A stretch of 64,000 nt of DNA from Pseudomonadota bacterium. GTDB taxonomy: Bacteria; Pseudomonadota; Gammaproteobacteria; Steroidobacterales; Steroidobacteraceae. The stretch is taken from the NCBI GenBank assembly GCA_018240525.1, contig JAFEFN010000003.1, positions 1 through 64,000 of the forward strand. Reading direction: 5' to 3'. The notes under the pieces are model-generated. The model saw nothing but the letters and a program-made list of their open reading frames with translations. It searched no databases and was not told the DNA's origin. This document shows, piece by piece, positions 47,600-57,526 of the stretch (positions are counted from its first letter, which is position 1; every line of letters begins with the position of its first letter). The position numbers were made by a program, and so were the translations under genes.

Positions 47600-47743
47600 A
47601 CGGTTTTCAGGCCACGATACGCCTGGGCTTCCAGGGTGCACAGGTCACGTGCGTTCCGGGTAGCTCGGGGGCGATTTCGGTCGCCTCGCGGATCTCTTCT
47701 CTTGTAGTGTGCGCCGGATGCCCCGTCCCGATCACCGCGCGCC

Positions 47744-49144
47744 ATGAGCCCTCCGGGCGACGAATCGGCCGCGGCCGCGCCCTCGTCCCGCCATGCCACC
47801 GCGACCGGCGGCCTGCGACGCACGCTCACGCGCCGCCACATGCAGATGATCGCCCTCGGCGGAGTCATCGGCGCCGGGCTGTTCGTCGGCAGCGGCGTGG
47901 TCATCCAGCAAGCGGGCCCGGGGGCGGTCGTATCCTTCGCCCTGACCGGGGCGCTGGTGGTGCTGGTCATGCGCATGCTGGGGGAGATGGCGGCCGCCTA
48001 CCCGGCGATCGGCGGCTTCTACGAGTACAACCGCCTGGCCCTGGGTGAGCTGGCCGGCTTCCTGACCGGATGGATGTACTGGTACTTCTGGGTGATCGTG
48101 GTGGCGCTCGAGGCGGTCGCAGGTGCACGCCTCCTCATGTACTGGTTCCCGGATGCGACTCCCTGGATGCTCACCCTGGGCCTGGTGCTCACCTTCAGCA
48201 TCCTCAATCTGTTTTCGGTGCGCTCCTGGGGCGAGTCCGAGTACTGGTTCGCCTCGATCAAGGTGGCCGCGATCGTCGTCTTCCTGTGCGTGGGCGCGGC
48301 TTGCATCTTCGGCTGGTGGCCGGGGGTGGACGGCGGCCTTGCCAACCTCACCCGCCACGGCGGGTTCATGCCCAACGGCATCGGACCGGTGCTGGCCGGG
48401 GCGGTCGCCGCCACGGGCTTTTACTTCGGCGCCGAGATCGTGACCATCGCGGCCGCGGAGTCGGCCGCGCCCGAGGAGGCCGTCGCGGCCGCCACGCAGT
48501 CGGTCATCTCACGCGTCATCGTCTTCTACGTCGGCTCGATCTTCGTGGTGGTCGCCCTGCTGCCCTGGAACGATCCGGGCATCGCACAACCCTACGTCAG
48601 CGCATTGCGCGCCCTGAACGTGCCGGCGGCCGCGCACATCATGAACGCGGTGATCCTGACCGCGGTGCTGTCCGCGCTCAACAGCGGGCTGTTTGCCTCC
48701 TCGCGCATGCTCATGGCGCTCGCGCGGCGCGGCGATGCCCCGCGCGCCCTCGAGCGCCTGAACGGCCGCGGCGTGCCGGCCCGCGCCATCCTCACCGGCA
48801 CGGTGTTCGGCTACGTGGCCGTGGTCATGAACTACGTATCCCCGGAGCGCGTGTTCGCCTTCCTGGTGAATTCCTACGGCACGGTGGCGATCTTCGTCTA
48901 CGTCCTGATCGCGGTGGCGCAGCTGCGCCTGCGCGCGCGCCTGGAGCGCGAGGCGCCCGCGCGGCTGCGCGTGCGCATGTGGGGCTACCCGTACCTGACG
49001 ATCCTCGCCATCGTGGCCATGCTCGCGATCGTCGTGGCGATGGCCTTCCTCCCCGACCAGCGCCTGCCGCTGCTCTTCGGGATCGTCAGCGCGGGGCTGA
49101 TATTCCTGGGCTACCTCGCGCGGCGCCGCTGGGGAGCGGCCTAG
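47744..49144 (+). CDS. APC-family amino acid permease, GABA-permease-like
   Basis: The 466-aa protein has twelve helices and the AAT-subfamily signature: RRHMQMIALGGVIGAGLFVG at the first helix, LGEMAAAYPAIGGFYEY, and SALNSGLFASSRMLMALA. This group includes GabP, CycA, ProY and aromatic amino acid permeases. It transports amino acids with protons across the inner membrane. It converges with the TauD-type gene, with stops four bases overlapping. Exact substrate unknown. Confidence 0.88.
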   Translation: MSPPGDESAAAAPSSRHATATGGLRRTLTRRHMQMIALGGVIGAGLFVGSGVVIQQAGPGAVVSFALTGALVVLVMRMLGEMAAAYPAIGGFYEYNRLALGELAGFLTGWMYWYFWVIVVALEAVAGARLLMYWFPDATPWMLTLGLVLTFSILNLFSVRSWGESEYWFASIKVAAIVVFLCVGAACIFGWWPGVDGGLANLTRHGGFMPNGIGPVLAGAVAATGFYFGAEIVTIAAAESAAPEEAVAAATQSVISRVIVFYVGSIFVVVALLPWNDPGIAQPYVSALRALNVPAAAHIMNAVILTAVLSALNSGLFASSRMLMALARRGDAPRALERLNGRGVPARAILTGTVFGYVAVVMNYVSPERVFAFLVNSYGTVAIFVYVLIAVAQLRLRARLEREAPARLRVRMWGYPYLTILAIVAMLAIVVAMAFLPDQRLPLLFGIVSAGLIFLGYLARRRWGAA

Positions 49145-49974
49145 TAGGGCTTGTCCCCGTTCACCGTGGCCCGGTGCATGGTGCGCCGCTCTGGCAGGTA
49201 GTCGGCGATGGCGTAGTGCTGGGTCACGCGGTTGTCCCAGAAGGCGATGTCGTTGACCTTCCAGTTCCAGCGCACGGTCAGTTCCGGGCGTCCCGCCTGG
49301 GCGAACAGGAAGGCCAGCACCGCCTGGCTCTCCCCGGGCGAAAGCTCGTGGATGTGCGTCGTGAATCCCTCGTTGACGAACAATCCCTTGCGCCCGCTCA
49401 CCGGGTGTGTCCGCACCACCGGGTGGGTGACCGGCGGGTGCTTCGCCACGGCGCGCTCATAGCGCGCCTTGGTAGCCGGATCGTTCGCCCAGCGTTCCGC
49501 CGGGAAGGACTTCGCGACCGAGTGCTGCGCCGTCAGGCCCTCGAGGAAGCGCTTCATGGGTTCCGACAGGGACTCGTACAAGGCGGAGCTGCTCGACCAC
49601 AGCGTATCGCCGCCGGTGGCCGGCAGCTGCTTGGCGGCGAGGATGCCGGCCAGGGGCGGCGTGGTGCTGAAGGTGACATCGGTGTGCCAGTTGTCGTTGT
49701 CCGGCAGGAACCCCGGATGCGTGTCGATCAGCATGATCTCGGGCAGTTCCGGGAGCACCGGATAGATCGGGTGGATGTGCAGCGTGCCGAAGCGCGCGGC
49801 GAAGCGTGCCTGCTGCTGCGGCGTGACCGGCTGGTCACGGAAGAACAGCACCTGGTGCTCGACCAGGAGCTTGCCCAACTGCTCGATGTCCGACTCAGGC
49901 AACTCCTGCCGCAGGTCCAGGCCCTCGACCACCGCCCCGAGGGCGCGCGCCACGCGCCTTACTTGAATTGCCAT
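49141..49974 (-). CDS. TauD-family Fe(II)/2-oxoglutarate dioxygenase
   Basis: The 277-aa protein carries the iron triad His97-x-Asp99 (NWHTDVTF) and His253 (TQHYAIADY), with Arg residues at 264 and 268 (ERRTMHRATV) suited to bind 2-oxoglutarate. TauD relatives hydroxylate taurine, alkylsulfates, herbicides or other small organics, releasing a sulfite, aldehyde or similar. No taurine transport genes are near, so taurine is not implied. The ATG at 49974 is favoured over an upstream start. Confidence 0.88.
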   Translation of the reverse strand: MAIQVRRVARALGAVVEGLDLRQELPESDIEQLGKLLVEHQVLFFRDQPVTPQQQARFAARFGTLHIHPIYPVLPELPEIMLIDTHPGFLPDNDNWHTDVTFSTTPPLAGILAAKQLPATGGDTLWSSSSALYESLSEPMKRFLEGLTAQHSVAKSFPAERWANDPATKARYERAVAKHPPVTHPVVRTHPVSGRKGLFVNEGFTTHIHELSPGESQAVLAFLFAQAGRPELTVRWNWKVNDIAFWDNRVTQHYAIADYLPERRTMHRATVNGDKPY

Positions 49975-50145
49975 TGCCCGACCCCTGAAGATGCCTGCGG
50001 CGCCATTGTACCCGTGGGCCGCCGGCACGCCTGCCTGGCTGCCACCGCCCGAGTGCTCCTGCGGCCGGTGTGCGCGCTGGGCCAGGATGGAGTCATCGTC
50101 GTGCCCGCGGCATGCCGCCGCGCTGCCGGGGATCGCCAGGGCCGT

Positions 50146-51096
50146 TCAATTCTCCGGCGCTCCGCGATAGAGCGCCCAGGCGCTGGCGAGGTCCTGCACC
50201 ACGTGGCCGAGGGACTTGTAGAGCGTGATCTCATCGGCGCTGCGCCGGCCGGGGAGCTCGCCCGACAGCACCTGGCCAATCTCCGCGGCGATATGCGAGT
50301 CAGGGATGGCGCCCGCCTGTCGCGCCCGCAGGAACTCGGCCCCCTGGCTCAAAACGCCCTCGCGGCTGTCGACGATGAAGCGCGAGCGCACCACCAGATC
50401 CGTGTCGATCTCGGCCGGGCCGGCGACCCCGGAGCCGACGACGTTGACGTGGGTACCGGGACGAACCCAGCGGCCCATGAGGATCGGCTCGCGCGCCGCG
50501 GTGACGGTGCAGACGATGTCCGCGTCATGGACCGCCTCGGCCACATCGGGCGCCGGCGTGAACGCGATGCCAAGCTCGGCGCGCATGCGCCGGCAGAACT
50601 CGGCCGCCCGCTGCTGCGAGCGGCCCCATACCCTGACCGCCTCCAGCGGGCGCACGCGCAGCAGGGCCCGGGCGTGCGTGTGCGCCTGCTCGCCGTAGCC
50701 GAGGATCGCCAGGCGGCGGGCATCGCCGCGGGCCAGAACATCGGTCGCCACCGCGCTGGCCGCCGCCGTGCGGATGGCCGTCACTTCGCCGGCATGCACG
50801 GCGCACACCGGTGCCCCGCTCTCCGGCTCGAACAACACCACGAGGCCCTGATGCGATTGCCGGCCGAGGTTGAAGTTCTGCGGGTAGACGCTGATGAGCT
50901 TGGCGCCGAAGACCGCATTCTCCCCCAGCGCACCGGGCATGATGCCGAAGGCGTTGCCGTGCCCGAGCGGGATGATCGTGCGCAGCAGCTGCCGGGTGCG
51001 CCCGGCCGAAAAGGCGATCATGGCGTCGCGGACGATCGGGATGCACACCTCGTACGTCAGGCGCCGCGCCACCTCTTCCCGGTCGATCAGTCTCAT
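50146..51096 (-). CDS. Ornithine cyclodeaminase/mu-crystallin family protein
   Basis: The 316-aa protein has the family fold: N-terminal MRLIDREEVARRLTYEVCI, a substrate-binding part with AVFGAKLISVYPQNF, then a Rossmann domain with ILGYGEQAHTHA and VNVVGSGVAGPAEIDTDLV. Relatives include ornithine cyclodeaminase, alanine dehydrogenase and imine reductases. The conserved Lys and Arg of ornithine binding cannot be checked alone. It lies about 170 bases from the TauD gene on the same strand. Confidence 0.85.
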   Translation of the reverse strand: MRLIDREEVARRLTYEVCIPIVRDAMIAFSAGRTRQLLRTIIPLGHGNAFGIMPGALGENAVFGAKLISVYPQNFNLGRQSHQGLVVLFEPESGAPVCAVHAGEVTAIRTAAASAVATDVLARGDARRLAILGYGEQAHTHARALLRVRPLEAVRVWGRSQQRAAEFCRRMRAELGIAFTPAPDVAEAVHDADIVCTVTAAREPILMGRWVRPGTHVNVVGSGVAGPAEIDTDLVVRSRFIVDSREGVLSQGAEFLRARQAGAIPDSHIAAEIGQVLSGELPGRRSADEITLYKSLGHVVQDLASAWALYRGAPEN

Positions 51097-51243
51097 GCCC
51101 GTATCCCGCCCCGTGCCCAGGCCAGCGACCGTTTGGCCGCGATGGCGCAATGCTAGACTCGCCGGGCCGCCGATCGACCGCGCCGTGGGGCGCGGCGGTT
51201 TGGAGTACATCCAGACACCCCGACAGGTGAGAAAGAATATCCG

Positions 51244-52086
51244 ATGCAGGGAAAGACTGTGGTCATCACGGGGGCAACCTCGGGAATCGGAGCGGTCACG
51301 GCCACCACCCTCGCGCGCCAGGGCGCGCGGATCGTGTTCATCGCCCGCGACCGCGCCCGCGGGGAGCAGCTGCTGCAGCAGCTGCGCGCTCTGGCGCCCG
51401 GCCCCGGCCACCTCATGCACACGGCCGACCTGTCGCTGATGTCCGAGACCCGGCGGGTCGGGGCGGTGATAGCCGAGGCGGAGAAGCGCATCGACGTGCT
51501 GATCAACAACGCCGGCGCAGTGTTTAGCAGCCGCCAGGAGACGAGCGAGGGCCTGGAGCTCACCTTCGCCACCAACCACATGGCCTATTTCGTGCTGAGC
51601 GCTGGGCTGCTCGAGCGCCTCAAGGCCACCCCGCGCGCCCGCATCGTGAACACCGCCTCGCACGCCTACAAGGCCGCGCGCCTGGACTTCAATGACCTGC
51701 AGTCGCGCCACGGCTACGGCGGCTTTGGCATGTACGGCCGCTCGAAACTCATGAACATCCTGTTCACGCGGGCGCTGGCGCGGCGCCTGGCCGGCAGCGG
51801 CGTCACCGTCAATGCCCACCATCCGGGCTTCGTCGCCACGCGCTTCGGCGATGCCGGCCACGGCCTCATGAACTTCCTGCTGCAGACCTCCAAGCGCTTC
51901 GCGCTCACACCCGAACAGGGCGCGCAGACGATGCTCTACCTGGCCTCATCGCCCGCGGTGGCGGAGCTGACCGGCACCTACTTCTACAAGTGCAAGCCGG
52001 CGCAGCTGATGCGCCGCGCCAGCAGCGACAGCGATGCCGAGCGCCTGTGGAAGTACTCCGCGGAGCTCTCGGGCGTTGGCGGCTAG
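51244..52086 (+). CDS. SDR-family oxidoreductase, retinol dehydrogenase-like
   Basis: The 280-aa protein has TGATSGIG (9-16), NNAG (88-91), Ser139 and the YxxxK pair Tyr164-Lys168 (MYGRSKLMN), a complete classical short-chain dehydrogenase active site. The layout with NHMAYFVLSAGLL and a C-terminal extension resembles the retinol dehydrogenase/WW-oxidoreductase branch acting on hydrophobic alcohols with NADP. It is divergent from the OCD-family gene. The MFS gene follows 30 bases later on the same strand. Confidence 0.88.
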   Translation: MQGKTVVITGATSGIGAVTATTLARQGARIVFIARDRARGEQLLQQLRALAPGPGHLMHTADLSLMSETRRVGAVIAEAEKRIDVLINNAGAVFSSRQETSEGLELTFATNHMAYFVLSAGLLERLKATPRARIVNTASHAYKAARLDFNDLQSRHGYGGFGMYGRSKLMNILFTRALARRLAGSGVTVNAHHPGFVATRFGDAGHGLMNFLLQTSKRFALTPEQGAQTMLYLASSPAVAELTGTYFYKCKPAQLMRRASSDSDAERLWKYSAELSGVGG

Positions 52087-52116
52087 GCGCCGTCGGGCCG
52101 CGCGGCGGATGCGCCC

Positions 52117-53439
52117 GTGACAGGGCCAGCCTCGGCGGGCGATGGTGCCGGGGAAGTGCGGGCGCACTCGCCGCTGCGCTGGCTGGCGCTTGCCCTGGCG
52201 GCGATCGGCATCTTCAGCAGCTACTACGAGTCCGATGCCATCGGTCCCATCGCGGACCTCCTGGGCAGGCAGCGTGGCTTCACGCAGCTGCAGATCGGCG
52301 ACCTGACCGCGGTCATCAGCCTGCCGAACATCTTCCTCGCCCTGTTCAACGGCGTCCTCATCGACCGCTACGGCCCGGCACGCGTCACGCTGTGGGCGGC
52401 AACGATCGGCTTCGCCGGCGCGATCCTCACCGCCATCGGCACACCCTACGGCCTCATGTGGGCCGGGCGCTTCATCTTCGGCATCAGCGAGGGCGCCATC
52501 TTCATCTCGCTCATGGCCGGCATCGCGCAGTGGTTCTCGCGCAGCGGCATCGCCCTGGCGGCCGCCCTGTTCCTGAGCCTCGCGCGCATCGGCTCGTATT
52601 CGCTGGATAAGTCGCCGAGCTGGGCGCGACCGCTGTACGAGGCGGGCTGGCAACCGCCACTGTGGCTGGGCGTAGCGATCACCGGGATCGGGTTGGCCGC
52701 GGCCGTCGGTTTCGTTCTGCTCGACCGCGTCCTGCCCAGGCCCGCGGCCGTGCGCCGGCCGGCCGGCGAGCGCTTCAGCTGGGCAGCGCTGTGGAGCTTC
52801 GACGCCTCGTTCTGGTACATCCTTGGGTTGCACGTGCTGTACGCGGCGGTGTTCTTCCCGTTCCGCCAGACCTACGCCATCGAGTACCTGCAGCACGTCA
52901 AGGGGCTCACGCTGCAGCAGGCGGGCACGGTGAACTCCGGGGTGTTCGCCACCGCCGTCTTCGCGACGCCGCTCTTCGGGCTGCTGGCCGACCGCTTCGG
53001 GCACCGCGCGCTGATGCTGACCACCGGCACCGTGCTGCTGCCGATCACCTTCATCGTGCTGGCGCTGACCGATCTGCCCCCCTGGGTATCCACCGCGCTG
53101 ATGGGCCTGAGCTTCTCGCTCGTGCCGGCGATCATCTGGCCCTCGACCACCCTGATCGTCGACCCGCGGCGGCTGGGGACCGCGCTGGGCGTGATCACGC
53201 TGCTGCAGAACGTCGGCCTGTGGGGCTCCAACCGTCTCGCCGGCTGGCTGGCCGACCAGGCCGGCGCCGGCCCCGCCAATCCCGCCGGCTACGACGTCAT
53301 GATCCTGTTCTTCGGACTGCTCAGCCTGACCGCCCTCACCACGGCCCTGTTGCTCTGGCGGCGCGAACGCGGTCCGCACGGGCACGGCCTGGAACGTGCG
53401 CGCTTCGCTGCCCCCGCCCCCGCTGAGGCCCTGCCATGA
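52117..53439 (+). CDS. MFS transporter coupled to an enolase-superfamily enzyme
   Basis: The 440-aa protein has twelve helices and a major facilitator loop motif ([20 protein letters not shown]), with a second half beginning near [18 protein letters not shown]. It starts at GTG. Its stop overlaps the next ATG by four bases, so the carrier and the enolase-superfamily enzyme are translated together, suggesting the carrier imports that enzyme's acid or sugar-acid substrate. Confidence 0.85.
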   Translation: MTGPASAGDGAGEVRAHSPLRWLALALAAIGIFSSYYESDAIGPIADLLGRQRGFTQLQIGDLTAVISLPNIFLALFNGVLIDRYGPARVTLWAATIGFAGAILTAIGTPYGLMWAGRFIFGISEGAIFISLMAGIAQWFSRSGIALAAALFLSLARIGSYSLDKSPSWARPLYEAGWQPPLWLGVAITGIGLAAAVGFVLLDRVLPRPAAVRRPAGERFSWAALWSFDASFWYILGLHVLYAAVFFPFRQTYAIEYLQHVKGLTLQQAGTVNSGVFATAVFATPLFGLLADRFGHRALMLTTGTVLLPITFIVLALTDLPPWVSTALMGLSFSLVPAIIWPSTTLIVDPRRLGTALGVITLLQNVGLWGSNRLAGWLADQAGAGPANPAGYDVMILFFGLLSLTALTTALLLWRRERGPHGHGLERARFAAPAPAEALP

Positions 53440-54536
53440 AGATTGCCAGCCTCGAGACCTTCACCAACCAGTTCGTCTGCTTCGTCCGGGTCACCGCCGA
53501 CTCCGGCGCCATCGGCTGGGGCCAGACCTCCACCTACAACGCCGACATCACCGCGACGGTCCTGCACCGGCAGGTCGCGCCCTGGGTCCTCGGCGGCGGG
53601 GCCTTCGACATCGGCGCACTCATCGAGCGGGTCGAGGAGCGCGAGCACAAGTTCCCCGGCAGCTACCGCTGCCGGGCGCTGGCCGGACTGGACACGGCGC
53701 TGTGGGACCTGCGCGGGCGGCTCGAGCGCAAGCCCGTCGTCGAACTGCTCGGTGGCCGCCCCGGCCGGCTGCGGGCCTACGCCTCCTCCATGCGCCGCGA
53801 CATCACGCCCGAGCAGGAGGCCGCGCGACTGGTGCGGCTGCGCGACGAGAAAGGGTTCGATGCCTTCAAGTGGCGCGTCGGGGCCGAGTGCGGCCATGAC
53901 ATCGACGAGTGGCCCGGGCGCACCGAGGCCATCGTGCCGCACGTCGCGCGCGCCCTGGGGCCCGGCGTGGCGAAACTGGTCGATGCCAACAGCGGCTTCT
54001 CACCGGGCAGGGCGATCGAAGTCGGGCGCCTCCTCCAGGCCGAGGGCATCGGCCACTACGAGGAGCCCTGTCCTTACTGGAAGCTCGCGCAGACCCGCCA
54101 GGTGACGCAGGCGCTGGAACTGGACGTCACCGGCGGTGAGCAGGACTGGGACCTGGCGACCTGGGAACGCATGATCGAGACGCACACGGTCGACATCGTG
54201 CAACCGGACGTCATGTACATGGGCGGCATCGCGCGCACCCTGCTGGTGGCGAGCATGGCCGCCGCGGCCGGCATTCCCTGCACGCCCCACAGCGCCAACC
54301 TGTCGCTCGTGACCCTGTGCACCATGCACCTGCTGGGCGCGATCCCCAACGCGGGCAAGTACCTCGAGCTGTCCATCGAGGGCCCGGACTACTATCCCTG
54401 GCAGGAAGGACTCTTCCTGGGGAATCCTTATGCGGTGCGGGACGGGCACGTGACCATCCCCGCCGAGCCCGGCTGGGGCGTGGAGATCAATCCGGGCTGG
54501 CTGGCCGCGGCCACCTACCAGCGCAGCGCGCTCTGA
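53436..54536 (+). CDS. Mandelate racemase/muconate lactonising enzyme family protein
   Basis: The 366-aa protein has the enolase-superfamily capping domain, then a barrel with base motif FKWRVG, metal ligands in [17 protein letters not shown] and GGEQDW, and a His in [10 protein letters not shown]. The ligand order Asp-Glu-Glu and the late His match the mandelate racemase subgroup, which includes sugar-acid dehydratases and racemases. Its coupling to the MFS gene suggests catabolism of an imported acid. Whether it racemises or dehydrates is not visible. Confidence 0.85.
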   Translation: MKIASLETFTNQFVCFVRVTADSGAIGWGQTSTYNADITATVLHRQVAPWVLGGGAFDIGALIERVEEREHKFPGSYRCRALAGLDTALWDLRGRLERKPVVELLGGRPGRLRAYASSMRRDITPEQEAARLVRLRDEKGFDAFKWRVGAECGHDIDEWPGRTEAIVPHVARALGPGVAKLVDANSGFSPGRAIEVGRLLQAEGIGHYEEPCPYWKLAQTRQVTQALELDVTGGEQDWDLATWERMIETHTVDIVQPDVMYMGGIARTLLVASMAAAAGIPCTPHSANLSLVTLCTMHLLGAIPNAGKYLELSIEGPDYYPWQEGLFLGNPYAVRDGHVTIPAEPGWGVEINPGWLAAATYQRSAL

Positions 54537-54563
54537 GCGCCCGGGATCTGCGCCCGCGGCCGG

Positions 54564-55406
54564 CTATCGCTGCACGTTCGTGGCCCTGAGGATCTGGCCG
54601 CCGCGCTCCTGCACGTAGGGAACGTGCTCGGGCGAGAAGCGCCCGAAGATCGCCTTCGGCCCCAGGTCCTCGATGACCCTGAGACCCATGGCCGCAAGGC
54701 GCGCGTGCAGCTCATCGGTGTCGAGGTAGTTCCTGAACGGCTCGCCGGCGGCGGTCACGCGCTCGGCCAGCGCCTCGACCTCGGCACGATGGACGCCACT
54801 CAACGAGGCGGGCGGGTTCGCGTAGTCGAAGACGACCTGCGTCTCGGCCGGAAACTGCGCGATGTACGACAGCGTGGCGTTGAAGGCCTCCGTCGTGAGG
54901 TAAGGCACGACCCCGAGCCAGGTGAAGAAGGTGGGCACGGCGCGCTCGACCCCCGCCGCGGCGAGGCCCTGGGCCAGGGTCTGGTGCTCGAAATCCACCG
55001 GCGCAAACACCAGGTTCGCCGGCAGGTCGATGTGGGCCGAGGCGAGCCGCTCGCGCTTCCACGCCTGCGTGGCGGGGAAGTCGACCTCGAACACCCGCAG
55101 CACGTCCGGCACCGCGCGATAGGCATAGGTGTCGAGGCCGGCGCCCAGGATCACCAGCTGCCGGGTGCCGCGGCGGACCGCATCCGCCAGCGCATCCTCG
55201 GTGATGCGCGCCCGTGCCACCACGAACAGGCGCAGCGCGCGCCCGAAGGCATCGTCGCGCACCTCGCGCACCAGCTCTCCGGCGTCCTCGCCCAGGATGC
55301 GCATGGCGAGCGGGTCGGGAAAGATCCTGCCGTCCTCGAGGACCTGGTGGGCGGCACGGTGAATCGCCGCGGCGAGGGCCGTGCGGCTCGGCTGTCCGGT
55401 TTGCAT
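54564..55406 (-). CDS. SAM-dependent methyltransferase of the LCMT/TIGR00027 type
   Basis: The 280-aa protein has the N-terminal signature ALAAAIHRAAHQVLEDGRIF and PDPLAMRILG, the SAM site QLVILGAGLDTYAYR, then FEVDFPATQ and FFTWLGVVPYLT. This family resembles leucine carboxyl methyltransferase and includes many O-methyltransferases of secondary metabolism with unknown substrates. It is convergent with the enolase-superfamily gene and divergent from the barrel protein. Confidence 0.85.
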   Translation of the reverse strand: MQTGQPSRTALAAAIHRAAHQVLEDGRIFPDPLAMRILGEDAGELVREVRDDAFGRALRLFVVARARITEDALADAVRRGTRQLVILGAGLDTYAYRAVPDVLRVFEVDFPATQAWKRERLASAHIDLPANLVFAPVDFEHQTLAQGLAAAGVERAVPTFFTWLGVVPYLTTEAFNATLSYIAQFPAETQVVFDYANPPASLSGVHRAEVEALAERVTAAGEPFRNYLDTDELHARLAAMGLRVIEDLGPKAIFGRFSPEHVPYVQERGGQILRATNVQR

Positions 55407-55421
55407 CCGGCCATCATACCG

Positions 55422-55495
55422 GCAGCACGTCCGCCCGGACGTGTGCCTTACGTGCTGCGGTCAACCGTTATGCCCGGAACCCGTTCAGTTCCGGG
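55422..55495 (+). promoter_or_regulatory. Leader region with competing hairpins
   Basis: CACGTCCG (55426-55433) pairs with CGGACGTG (55436-55443). Alternatively GCAGCACGT (55422-55430) pairs with ACGTGCTGC (55450-55458). The two stems share bases, so they exclude each other. A third stem, CCCGGAAC (55473-55480) with GTTCCGGG (55488-55495), follows. All lie upstream of the barrel gene at 55707 and opposite the methyltransferase start at 55406. A switch-like RNA or operator array is possible. Confidence 0.35.
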
Positions 55496-55706
55496 TCAGC
55501 TCCTGCCGGTTAGAGTGCAGCCTGCCCCAAGGGAAAGAGTGTCTTATTTTTCAGTTACCTGCGCGCCCGTCAGGCCTGTCCGGAAGTGTCGAAAATTTAA
55601 TTCGAGGCCCTCGCTGCCCATGCACACTACGCCCAACGGTTGGGCTGACGGGCAGCGTCGGCCACAGGCCCGGCGTGGCCCGACTTGAGTCGTCCCCGCT
55701 TCGACC

Positions 55707-56360
55707 ATGAGGAACGCACTTATGAAGTTGCCCCGTAACGCTCGCCTTGCTGGACTCTCCTGCCTGCTGCTGCTGGCCGCCAGCCTGCCGGCCGCGGCCG
55801 TGGAACTGATACCCATGGTCGGCTGGCGCTTCGGCGGGAGCTTCGATGGCAACAACAACTGCTACTGCAATTACTACTATCCCTCGGTGAGCCTGGATTC
55901 GAGCGCCAGCTACGGCGCCATGCTCGACATCCCGTTCACGCACGGGCCATACGCACTCGAGATCTATTACAGCCACCAGAACACCACGCTCCAGAACGGT
56001 GTGTCCCTCTCACCGCCCGTGCACGACATGAACGTCGACGTCCTCCACGTGGGCGTATCTGCGGCGCTGCCGACCAACGACCGCAACCTCTCGTGGCTCT
56101 TCACCCTCAGTGGCGGCGCGACTTTTCTCGATGCCGCCAACACCAGCAGCCAGAGCTATCCGAGCATCGGCCTGGGGGTGGGTCTGCGCTACATGGCCAA
56201 CGAGCATCTCGGCCTGCGCGCTGACCTGCGCGGCATCTTCAGCTTCATGGGCAGCGGCAGCGCCTTCCTCGGCTGCGGCTACGGCTGCAGCGGCGGCTAC
56301 TACTCCTCCTCGGTGCTGGCACAGGGCGAGGCCTCGGTCGGCCTGGTGCTGAGGTTCTGA
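55707..56360 (+). CDS. Outer-membrane beta-barrel protein
   Basis: The 217-aa protein has a signal peptide (LLLLAASLPAAAV), short alternating strands, Cys-rich loops (NNNCYCNYYY and LGCGYGCSGGYY) and a final LVLRF typical of OmpA/OmpX-like barrels. Eight or ten strands would suit the size. The paired Cys segments are unusual and may form a loop disulfide pair or bind metal. The start may also be the ATG at 55722. A hairpin-rich leader precedes it. Confidence 0.75.
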   Translation: MRNALMKLPRNARLAGLSCLLLLAASLPAAAVELIPMVGWRFGGSFDGNNNCYCNYYYPSVSLDSSASYGAMLDIPFTHGPYALEIYYSHQNTTLQNGVSLSPPVHDMNVDVLHVGVSAALPTNDRNLSWLFTLSGGATFLDAANTSSQSYPSIGLGVGLRYMANEHLGLRADLRGIFSFMGSGSAFLGCGYGCSGGYYSSSVLAQGEASVGLVLRF

Positions 56361-56488
56361 ACCTCTCACCGGGCGCGCACCGCACGGTGTGGCATCGCCT
56401 GCGGCGCTCTTCTATGATCCGACGGGCCGGCTATCAGGCCTGACCACTCGCCCCGCTGCCGGCCGCCGGCCGGTGCACCTCTGCGGAC

Positions 56489-57526
56489 ATGGAACCATCG
56501 ATGATGAGCCGCCTTGCGCGCCTCCTGACGACCCTCGGCCTGGTGTTGCTCGGCATCGTGCTGATCGGCACCGCGTTGTGGGGCGTCTTCGCCCTGCTCT
56601 ACTTCGAGCCGCTGCCGGCGCCGGAGCGACCGATCGCCGCCGTTGGCTTCGCGGTCGCCGCCCTCGCCGCGCTGCTGGCATTCTTTCGCCCGCGCTGGCG
56701 CTGGCGCGCGCTGCTGAGCTACGGGGCGCTGTTCGCGCTGCTGGTGATCGCCTGGCTGCAGATCACCCCGTCGAACGACCGCCAGTGGCGCGCCGACCAG
56801 GCCGTGCTGCCCTACGCCACGATCGACGGCGATCTCGTGACGGTCCACAACATCCGCAACTTCGACTATCGCGCCGAGTTCGACTGGACGCCCGCCTACT
56901 ACGACCACACCTTCGACCTCCGACAGCTGCAGTCCGTCGACCTGTTCGCGGTCTACTGGATGGGCCCGGCCATCGCGCACGGCATCGTCAGTTTCGGCTT
57001 TGCCGACGGCCAGCACCTGGCGGTCTCGATCGAGGCGCGCTACAGGGTCGGCCAGGGGTACTCGACCGTGAAGGGGTTCTTCCGCCAGTACGAGATCACC
57101 TACGTGGTCGGGGACGAGCGCGACCTGATCCGCCTGCGCACCAACTACCGCAAGGATCCGCCGGAGCAGGCCTACCGCTTCGAGCTCAAGGCAACGCCGG
57201 AGGAGAAGCGCCGCTTCTTCATGAACTACATCCACAAGATCAACGCACTGAAGAAACAGCCGGAGTTCTACAACTCCCTCACCGACAACTGCATCACCGG
57301 CATCTGGCAGAACGCCAAGGGGGATGACGACCGCGGCTTCGCCTGGCAGCTGCTGCTGAGCGGCTATGCGCCCGAGTACCTGTACGGGCGCGGCAGGCTC
57401 GACAACAGCGTCCCGTATGCCGAGCTGCGCGAGCGCGGCCACGTCAACGAGCGCGCCCACGCGGCCGACCAGGCCGGGGATTTCTCGCAGCGCATCCGCG
57501 CACCGGCAGGGGGCCAGGGGCCATGA
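56489..57526 (+). CDS. DUF4105-domain membrane protein
   Basis: The 345-aa protein has two or three N-terminal helices (LVLLGIVLIGTALWGVFALL; ALLSYGALFALLVIAWLQ) and a periplasmic DUF4105 domain, with HNIRNFDYRAEFDW, then RFFMNYIHKINALKKQPEFY and SLTDNCITGIW. The Asn-Cys motif resembles the papain-like catalytic Cys proposed for DUF4105/LnB-type proteins. Its stop overlaps the next ATG by four bases, coupling it to the persulfide dioxygenase gene. Confidence 0.75.
   Translation: MEPSMMSRLARLLTTLGLVLLGIVLIGTALWGVFALLYFEPLPAPERPIAAVGFAVAALAALLAFFRPRWRWRALLSYGALFALLVIAWLQITPSNDRQWRADQAVLPYATIDGDLVTVHNIRNFDYRAEFDWTPAYYDHTFDLRQLQSVDLFAVYWMGPAIAHGIVSFGFADGQHLAVSIEARYRVGQGYSTVKGFFRQYEITYVVGDERDLIRLRTNYRKDPPEQAYRFELKATPEEKRRFFMNYIHKINALKKQPEFYNSLTDNCITGIWQNAKGDDDRGFAWQLLLSGYAPEYLYGRGRLDNSVPYAELRERGHVNERAHAADQAGDFSQRIRAPAGGQGP

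Noticed and set aside
48070..51156. Very long plus-strand open frame of about 1,000 codons
   Set aside because: It lies across the APC permease, TauD and OCD genes in another frame and is Arg/Gly/Ala-rich with no family motifs, as expected of a GC-rich shadow.
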